Origin: Arabidopsis thaliana
Lineage: Eukaryota; Streptophyta; Magnoliopsida; Brassicales; Brassicaceae
Assembly (NCBI RefSeq): GCF_000001735.4
Contig: NC_003070.9
Span: forward strand, 19,639,971 to 19,703,970
DNA: 64,000 nucleotides
Direction: 5' to 3'
Shown here one piece after another: positions 56,401 to 64,000 of this stretch. Each line of letters begins with the position of its first letter. Within the stretch, counting starts at the first letter, position 1. Both the position numbers and the translations under genes were made by a program. Under the pieces are notes generated by a model. It was not told the DNA's origin, searched no databases, and was given only the letters and a program-made list of their open reading frames with translations.

Positions 56401-57321
56401 AGAATTATATTGTATGATCAGCGAACCACATATATTCAGTAACAATGTGGCTAATGTGTACTAGAGATTGTGTTAACGCGCACTCTAAATCAAAATAAGA
56501 ACATCTCGAATAGTTTAAAACCCTTTTTGAGTATTCTCATCCTCTTTTGAACTAAATGGTTATTTTTGGTACTTTCAATTCTTTATTTCGTTATTTTAAT
56601 GTTTTGAAAACTCTTTATTAGAGATGTTCTTAAACTTTTACATGATTCATGTCAGAAATTAAATTTAAACTATTAGGTCGGATTTTCCTAGGTACAGTTA
56701 AAAAATCGAGTATTCCGTGTTTTACTCTTATCATTCATACCCTAATTGCAAACGCATTTAGTCGACCCACAATAAACATGTGTTTGAAACTTGTACGGTA
56801 TAAACTGTTTCTCTACAATCTCTTGTCAAGATGGTCAAACAAGCAAGCCCACGTTACACACCTAAGTTCAGCTAACCCAACGCTCCTTTTTCAAATACAG
56901 TATATACAGTAAGTCTCTCAATTTGTGGTGTGTTACTATATATTCGTAAACAGAAAAGATTTGTATGTAGGTTTATGATTACATAACGTATGCTTATATT
57001 AAAAATGCATGAGATAGTTAAATATATTCTTTTGGATAGCTCAAACAATTAAACTTACATGTATAGCTAGCCACAACTAAACAATATATCAATATGCAAT
57101 TTCAATCCACTAAATTTATACCAATACAAAGATAACCAAACAGCAACAAAATAAAGTTACGAAATCTATTCGTCAAATTTTCTATGCATGAAAGATTACA
57201 AATCTACATCTAAATCTATGAGTCTCCCTCTTAACCCAAAAGAATTGAAATTCAAATACATATAAGATTTGCCACGGGACAAAAATTAACGACTTATTTT
57301 TATTGCGTCAGCATTTCATCA
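50461..57321. other. 6.9-kb gene-free spacer between the two NAC genes
   Basis: AT-rich throughout, with no gene that I can support. Contents: NAC018 promoter (left), an ABRE-like ACACGTGGCA near 52001-52010, a Stowaway-like MITE at 53249-53506, a short ATAT tract near 53866-53889, and a half-MITE-like CTTCCTCCATTTCAAATTAT at about 55425. Frames at 55988-56209 and 56649-56912 are open but lack family resemblance. Confidence 0.5.
53247..53508. mobile_element. Stowaway-like MITE, ~258 bp
   Basis: The ends are inverted repeats: CTCCCTCTGTTCCTTTTTGT at left (from 53249) against the complement of ACAAAAAGGAACAAAAAGAG at right (to 53506). The match continues through GTTTGATTGTTTAGAAAAAA for ~40 bases. 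It is flanked by TA on both sides (53247-53248 and 53507-53508), the target duplication of Tc1/mariner-type elements. No coding capacity. The CTCCCTC-GTTCC start is typical of plant Stowaway elements. Confidence 0.8.
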
Positions 57322-58474
57322 TCACATAAACCCAAACCCACCAACTTGCCCCGAATACCCAAACGAGTCAACACCATAACCCTTTTGAGCTAACTCGCCC
57401 GAGTTATTAAACCCGTGACTGCTCTCGACTTCCTCCTCCGTCTTCAGGTAGCCACAGTTGTACTCGAGATTAGGAACAACATGACTCATTCCGAGTTCCG
57501 GTACCGAGTTATTATGCTCAACATTACCGGCAAAACTAGCCCAATCGAAGTTAGAAGTATCCGCAAGACCGTGGAACCCGGTTTTCTGTTCGGTTAAGTC
57601 CGGTCTGAGCGACGAGATGCGGTTTGGGTTAGAAAACTGGAAATTTCTGTTGTCGATCTCTTGATGAAACGAATCAAGAACGTCTTCAAAGTGAGAAGAA
57701 GACGACGTCGTGGACGAAGTACCGTTGTTGCTGAATTCTCTAGCATTCGCGATTCCATTATCGTAAACTTGTTTTTGTGCACTTGATTGCTTCTTGTATA
57801 TTCGACATAGAACCCAATCATCCAACTAAAGAAAATTAACAAGAATATTAATTATAGGTCATTCAAAACACTACAAGAAGAAAATATAAGATATAGTATT
57901 TATTAATGTTTAGATTTTATTTGTTACCTTAGTGCTTCCGTTTCTACGAGAAGGTTCAATGAGACGATACTCATGCATGATCCAATTGGTTTTAGTACCT
58001 TTAGGAGCTTTTCCGATGTAAAACACCAAAGCTTTTTTAATACCAACTCTTTGTCCTTCCGTCGAGATTATTTTATCCGTACCCGTAGCTTTCCAATAAC
58101 CCGATCCGGCAACCCGGTTAGGTCTTGACCCGTTTGGATATTTTCTATCCCTAGGACTAAAAAAATACCATTCTTTTTCTCCAAATAATGCTTTATCTAT
58201 AAATCACAAAAGAAGAAAAACCAAGAAAATTATGAATCTCTGTTAAGAAAAATAAACATTTTTTGAGAAGGGTTTCAATTAGTATATACTTACTTGGTAA
58301 AACCCATGGATCGAATTTGTAAAGATCTATTTCGGCGATGAGCTGAAGAGAGAAATCGTAACCAGCTGCTTTTCTACAGAGATATTGAACCATAAGCTCT
58401 TCATCGGTCGGGTAAAATCGGAAACCCGGTGGTAAACTCAATTGCGTTAACGGGTCAGTTTCTTGGATACCCAT
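57322..58474 (-). CDS. NAC019: NAC transcription factor ANAC019
   Basis: Exons 58474-58294, 58196-57928 and 57825-57322 on the minus strand give 317 residues. The NAC domain (about 14-162) shows [98 protein letters not shown] and [12 protein letters not shown]. The C-terminal half is Ser/Asn/Gln-rich with acidic-aromatic patches typical of activation domains and ends [14 protein letters not shown]019 is induced by drought, salt, ABA and jasmonate and acts with ANAC055 and ANAC072 (established). The start is the ATG at 58474 (MGIQETDP); an in-frame ATG ten codons earlier lacks family support. Intron phases equal those of NAC018. Four CACGTG boxes lie upstream. Probably At1g52890. Confidence 0.96.
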
Positions 58475-61400
58475 ATTTTTTTCTTTCTTTCTTATTTTTG
58501 ACAATAATGTTTGGGTCTCGTGCTACTTATATATGGACGCAGTGTATAGGTGAATCCACCGCCGCTGATTAACGTGTGTACTGAATATGGGACCCATTTT
58601 TGTGTTTATCTATAAACACTTTTGAATTCTGACACGTGTGTCAGTTAGATCGTCGTGATTTATGCAATCCCTTGAGTTCATTGAACCTACATGAGTAGAT
58701 TTAGCTCTTCCTCGTACTATTTTTTTTAAATGGTTTTTTTTATTAACATTTGTTTATTCATCTATTTATCAATAATGTTCCGCTAAATTTAAAAGTATTT
58801 TCCAATCAAAATAAGATTCAAATGAATGTTTGGAAATTTGCTGCTTAGACATTTGGAGTTCACATATAATATTTAATTTAATCGAGATTTTTTTCCTAGG
58901 ATTGTCTATTTAATTATTTAAGTAATGTAAAACAAATTAAAAAAATGATTTTCGATTTTCCTTTTAGGATTTTTTTTTTTTTTTTAAGGATATTTTTTAT
59001 TTACAAAGTTTATTGTCAATATAGTAACCAGACGACATCTAAACCACAAAACATTATTGACTTTATCTTGGTCGATTTAATCAACATTGAACCGTCCATG
59101 TACTTTTTGGTGGTCTATATATTCGTGTAGGGGACTGAATTTCAGAATAAAGGAACAATTATTTGGCCAAATTTGTACCCAAAAAAAAAAAGATTTTTTG
59201 GCGAAATGATTGAACAGTAACCATGAAATATGTGAACTGGTAAAGGAAGAGATATTTTATTTCACGTGTTTTTTGTTGACGGGTTTTCTGAAATGTATAT
59301 GTGCCAAATGTTGTAATAAGAAGGACACGCGTAATGTTGTGGTAGGGTAAGGGAAAGAGCTTCGAAAAAAGCGAAGTTGAAAGGACAAAGGAACTGTTCA
59401 ATGTATCTTAGGTTACAACATGGAAAGCGTTTTCCATACGGACAAAACTACATCATGACGACACGTGTCCACGTGTCTATCGTAGAAGTTAGGCGCAATT
59501 TGTCATTTGTCAAAAAGACGTTATAACGATGGGAGAAGAGAAAAAACACGAGTTGATGTTGACTAAAGATTTTTTCAATTTATTTTTGTTTTCAGAAACA
59601 TTAACAAACACAACTCGTAGTAGCTGCTTCAAAGCTTCATAGTATCTTTTTTAAAAAAAATATAGGGTAAAAAACTTCATAGTTTCTTTTTTTTTTTTGT
59701 GAAAAAAAAACTTCATAGTTTCATCATTTAGTTCCATGGTTTTTAAAAGATAGAACCATATATAATGGTCGCAATTTTTGTTTAATTTAGAAATTGGGTG
59801 TTATAGTATAAAAATCCATATTGTTCGCTCGGAATATGCTGTTTTGAGTTGGAAAGTGAAGTATATAATTGACTAATTGAGCATGTTTAGAACACCTAAA
59901 TTCCACTTATAACCATTAGATCACATAGATACCACGATTTGGATAAAATCCTTGTTGGATAATGTATAAATTAATATTTTTATCTACATTTTTAGTGTCG
60001 GTTTCACCAATATGTCTAACTAATTTAAGGACTTAGCAAAATTATTTGTTGAGTTTTATGTAAATCCACCATAGATAAAACATCTTAACCGAAAAATAAG
60101 TAATCCACATCAAGTTTGCATATAATATAATCGAAATTGAAATTAGCTATAGACCCTATACATATATTCAGATTTTGTTTTATAAGATCACGTATTGATG
60201 TAATTTTTTTTGTCTGTATTTATCCATTGATTAGTTTTCATGCAGTTGTGGTATTTCATAAATGAAAAAAATTTACGAATGAATTTTTCTTGAAATTTAT
60301 ATTATAATATAATCTAACCCTAGAACATTTTACTGAAATCATTAAATTTTTTATGAAAGTTTAAGCATACATATATATGACATTTTTTTTTTTGATGAAG
60401 TGAAGTGAGGAAGAGGACATCATTTCAAAAGATTAGACGGAGTCACAGAGACGAGATATCAAATATATCACTATATTATGATCGTTATCTAATTCTATAG
60501 TGGAACTTAAAGATTTAGGGTTTCTTTCACTCAATAGTTTTCGTGCTAACAGCCATTTGATGCTACTTTTCTATATTTTGTTTTACCTCTATCTCTCATT
60601 TTAAATCAATGATTTATATTTTATCATTTAATCAAATGACAACGAATGGGTAGTCAAAGATTGGTTTTTAATTTGCCTTATCTATAACATTTTCGCTATC
60701 CTTTGTTTTGTTTTTCTCCAGTTAATAATTTCTTGGAATTTGAACAAAGTACTTTTGTTTTTACACGTGTGTGTATCCGAAAGTTTAGGTTATCTTACTC
60801 GATGACATATATTTGTTAAATGTATTCGTATTTTTTTTTCTTTTATTATTTAAAACTGATCCAGAATTTTTTTCCGTAACATTTAAAATTATCAGCTGAA
60901 ATTTAAATCCACCATGGTACAAAAAAGTTTACAGAATCTGATTTAGTTAATAAACAAATTAAGCAGAGTTTTGAAAGATAACTTACTTTGGATTGGCTTG
61001 ACTACTCTCTAGCATTAGTTAGAAAATATTTTAAACTCGAAACAAATAATATAGTGGTCCTTCGAAAAAAAATCTCGTCTCAAAACACTAAAGTACGTTT
61101 CTATCAAAGAACTAATATGACTGGTGACTACGTTTATCAGTAAGTAGATGCTAAAAAATTTTAGTTTATTTTTAAATAATAGAAAGTTAAACATTACTTG
61201 ATAATAATAGTTGAAGACTATTCTCGGAACTTAAAACAAAGAAAAAAGTGAGTGGGATATTCTGGTAATCACTTCCTTAGGAAATGTATCACCAGCTTCT
61301 ATTTAAAGGTGTGAATGTGAACTTTAAAAAAATATCAAATTCGGTGGAACTGTTCGATTTGATTTGTGTTGAGTTGGTTTTTTTGACTCCCCATACTGCT

Positions 61401-62240
61401 TGAAGAACAATGTTAAATATGATGGGTTTTTTTTTAAGCCCAAACCCACTTTAGACACATTAAATTTTCACAAGTGAGACTAGATATCGACGCAAAAATA
61501 CGTTTGCCAACCCCCACAATACAAGCTCTTTTTCTTTTTAAGCCCACGAAACAAGCTCTTGACATTAACACTCATCATTTACTATTTTACTCGTTGAGAA
61601 TATATGGATATCATAATGTATTTGTTTAGGGTCATCTCAAACTATGTTTAGATTTTGTTTAAAAGTTGTATTGGACATATGTTTAATGTGGACAGTGTTT
61701 TTATTTATTTAATATAGTTATAAGTTATAACCATTAATTATTTATTTATGTGTATATTTAAACTTTATTATATAAAATATAGGTATTTCAATAGGAACCA
61801 TGTTTGACTATTCAAATTACCCATGCACCTGTTAAAAAGGTCTATGTATTTCTATGCACACATATATCGTTTTTATTTAAGAGTCTGGAGATGACAATAA
61901 ATTAAAATGATTTTGGAAATGTGATGTTGAAAACAAACAAACAACTTTCGGTGTAAAAGACTAAACAACTTTCGGTATTAGAAAGAGAAAATGTTATTTT
62001 ATATATCTGAACTTACAAAGAAATTACTTGCCACTTATAAACAAGAAAAATCTACAAATAATAAACCCTCAAAAAGGAAAGAAGTTGTTGCCTCAATTCT
62101 GTCAACCATTGATATATGTATGTTGAGACTTGAGATATATATGCATGAATAAAATCAATTAAATGAATTACTCGTAGGATTAGAAAAACAAATATTTAGA
62201 GAAGCATTTAGTTTGGAGTTAATTAAATGTTTTCCAACGC
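58475..62240. other. 3.8-kb upstream region of NAC019
   Basis: No gene recognised. The first 1 kb upstream of NAC019 contains CACGTG motifs (separate entry) and long T runs. The remainder to the TIR gene is AT-rich with no coding signal. Confidence 0.5.
58633..59475. promoter_or_regulatory. G-box/ABRE motifs upstream of NAC019
   Basis: CACGTG occurs at 58633-58638 (in GACACGTGTG), 59263-59268 (TTCACGTGTT), 59462-59467 and 59470-59475 (the last two as ACACGTGTCCACGTGTC). They lie 160 to 1000 bases upstream of the NAC019 ATG. CACGTG cores bind ABF/AREB bZIPs and MYC2-type bHLHs, which fits the known ABA and jasmonate induction of this gene. Occupancy is inferred. Confidence 0.6.
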
Positions 62241-62946
62241 CTATAGATTTTCATCTTTAGCCTCTAACTCGACCAATCTCTCGACGATAACATCCGATGC
62301 AACTGTAACAACCTCCGATAAATTCCTAAATAAATGAATGTTGAGTTAAATCAGAAACTGAATAAACAAAAGTACAATAATAATAAAACAGAGATAGTTA
62401 ATAAAAAGATTTGATAGAAAAAATAAATTACCCTTTGTAGGAATCAAACGTGAGTCCAACGATATCTTTAGCTTCTTGAAGGGCCCATCTAAACCTTTGG
62501 ATTTCATCATCAGAACATGTCACCCTCTCGATCATAACATCGAGTTGTGAAGGTTTGATGTCGCAGAATATCGGTATGACCCTTTTTCTGGACTCCATTA
62601 TAAGAGCAAGCTCGTGCAGACAGAAATATGAATCGCAGTAGTTAGGAGAAAAAACCGTTACAGCGACTTTAGAAGTGAGAATCGCGTTGTTGATATGATC
62701 AAAAAGCTTATCTCCGGGCTTCATGTTCTTGGAATCCAAGAATGGACGTAAGTTACGAGATTTGAGATTGTCATAAAGCAATGTTGCGATGTTTCTCTTT
62801 GTGTCGGATCCTCTGTGGTTGATGAACACGTCGTGCAAAATTTTGGGTTTGGCCGATGACGAGGAAGAGAGGAGATCGAGAAATAGTTTGTTGTTTAGCT
62901 GAACTGTTTCGGATTGTTTCATGAAGTTGAAAACCCTAGAGATCAT
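62241..62946 (-). CDS. TIR-domain protein without NB-ARC or LRR (TX-type)
   Basis: Exons 62946-62432 and 62325-62241 on the minus strand give 199 residues. After ~37 residues comes the TIR domain: HDVFINHRGSDTKRNIATLL (usual DVFLSFRGEDT), LRPFLDSKNMKPGDKLFDHI (BB-loop region), INNAILTSKVAVTVFSPNYC, and FCLHELALIMESRKRVIPIF with the conserved Glu112 that is catalytic in TIR NADases. It ends VERLVELEAKDENL after the exon 2 segment NLSEVVTVASDVIVERLVEL. There is no NB-ARC or LRR, so this is a TIR-X protein like RBA1, possibly an NADase in immune signalling. The Trp of the usual WC motif before LxEL is Phe here. Probably At1g52900 (from memory). Confidence 0.92.
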
Positions 62947-64000
62947 GGTTTCCTCGTGCGATGTAATTAGATCGAAGTTGGGATGATGAATAGGACTTTG
63001 AGTATCTTATGTTAAGTGTATGTGCAACTATGTATGTTTATGTATGTATATATATAGGGGTTGAAGTAAAAAATTTCGTGGATTAATGGGCTTGAATCAG
63101 AGAAGAAGACAAGAGGAATGGTGGATTTTGAACAACATAAGAGGAATGTTTAATAGACGTTGGCCGAGTCAACAAAAATAGTTCATTTTATATTTTATTA
63201 TTTTATAGTGAGTGAAAATATATCATCAATTTTATTCCAAAGGTTAGAAATTTGTTAATTTCCAACCAAATTCTCAATAAGATTAAGTCATAGAAATTTC
63301 AAGTAATTAAAAGATTCACTACATACAAATTTCTTTTAATTACTTTGCATGACAAAGAAAAGTTACAAAATAAAACAATGTTATAATGTGACTATTATGT
63401 TTAGACAATAGTAAATGTATAGAAAAAATAAAAACAAATCCATATTTCGCAATCGAAACAGAGAAGCACCTAAGAATATATAGTATAAAAATGTCATAAA
63501 CAACAAGTATGATGAATAATCTTTTTTTTTGTTTTGTAAATTTGGTTACTATAAAGTAAAAAATCAATATATAATATTTCTAAAGTAAAAATATTAGACT
63601 TGAATTTAGGTTATAAAAAGAATAAAGAATAAAAAAGGGGTGGTAAAATAATTAAGTAGTCGTTGAAATAGGTTTGACCATTTCCCGTCAAAGAAGCTAA
63701 CCATGTGCGTGAAAATTCTTTTCCTCGCAATACGAGTTAAAAGAGAGATTTTTTAATTAAAATCTTTTGTTTTTCGTGGTCTCTATTATTTTGAAGTATC
63801 AGACAATCTTTTTTTTTTTCTATCTCCAACTTAAAAGAATTATTCAAGAAATTAAGTCAACCAATATATAGATGTTCTAAGTTATAAGAATATATCTGAC
63901 TTCTACAGATCTCGATGATTAGTCTGAGTTTCAGACTTTCAGTCCAAAATCAATTCAAGTTACTAGAACAATAGTTAGGATATTTTATATACATATATTT
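62947..64000. other. TIR-gene promoter and right-edge spacer
   Basis: AT-rich sequence with a likely TATA (TATATATAT near 63046-63056, on the minus strand ~100 bases upstream of the ATG). A TTGGCCGAGTCAAC near 63160 and GTTTGACC near 63672 contain W-box-like TGAC/GTCA cores. No gene is visible to the window end. Confidence 0.4.

Noticed and set aside
55988-56912. Two open frames (73 and 87 codons) between the NAC genes
   Set aside because: No recognisable domain, no splice partners and AT-rich codon use.

Overview
The window is Arabidopsis-type nuclear plant DNA, almost certainly Arabidopsis thaliana chromosome 1. The basis is the exact gene order and protein lengths I recognise from memory (loci around At1g52710 to At1g52900, not checked against a database), short GT-AG introns, AT-rich spacers and A. 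thaliana-type transposon ends. I derived gene models by joining exons at GT-AG sites with reading frame and family length as checks. Totals such as 343, 134, 633, 332, 454, 1059, 189, 366, 320, 317 and 199 residues close without frame conflict.

Left third (1-22.2 kb), ordinary gene-dense euchromatin: the end of a cytochrome c oxidase Vb-like gene (-), a small plastid-type protein (+), a STRAP-like WD40 protein (+), histone H2A.Z HTA9 (+), an alpha/beta hydrolase with an Asp in the nucleophile position (-), caffeoyl shikimate esterase CSE (+) with a cluster of AC/MYB elements upstream and a duplicated 3' flank, a non-autonomous MULE-type transposon with long inverted arms, an NPH3-family protein (+) and a large DUF2921 membrane protein (+).

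Middle (22.2-33.6 kb): an array of four AOP-like 2-oxoglutarate/Fe(II) dioxygenases, one on - and three on +. The third has a frame break. The array shows many small duplications: 42-bp repeats in the divergent promoter, a Helitron 3' end with repeats, a 94-bp promoter repeat, and a duplicated 3' end of the last gene. After it come a PET100-like mitochondrial protein, a spliced CDT1-type Cys-rich peptide and the Aux/IAA repressor IAA6, all on -.

Next, 35578-40376 is a complete CACTA (En/Spm-like) DNA transposon with a 3-bp target duplication, terminal arrays of a TTGCGAGG motif, an intact five-exon TNPA-like gene (Transposase_24 type) and only a remnant of the TNPD transposase. It looks like a non-autonomous derivative.

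Right third: an orphan exon-like fragment, a small two-CxxC protein, an intron-containing tRNA-Tyr beside a perfect 34-bp-arm hairpin, a plastid-type Mpv17/PMP22 protein, a possible tiny Cys-rich gene, the NAC transcription factors NAC018 (NAM) and NAC019 separated by 6.9 kb of AT-rich DNA with a Stowaway-like MITE, and a TIR-only immune-type protein. NAC019 has four CACGTG boxes upstream. I saw no operon-like logic. The local links are tandem duplication (dioxygenases, NAC pair) and repeated small rearrangements next to them. No wholly new system is evident. The best leads are the dioxygenase array, the CACTA derivative, the hydrolase active site and the unannotated-looking small exons.
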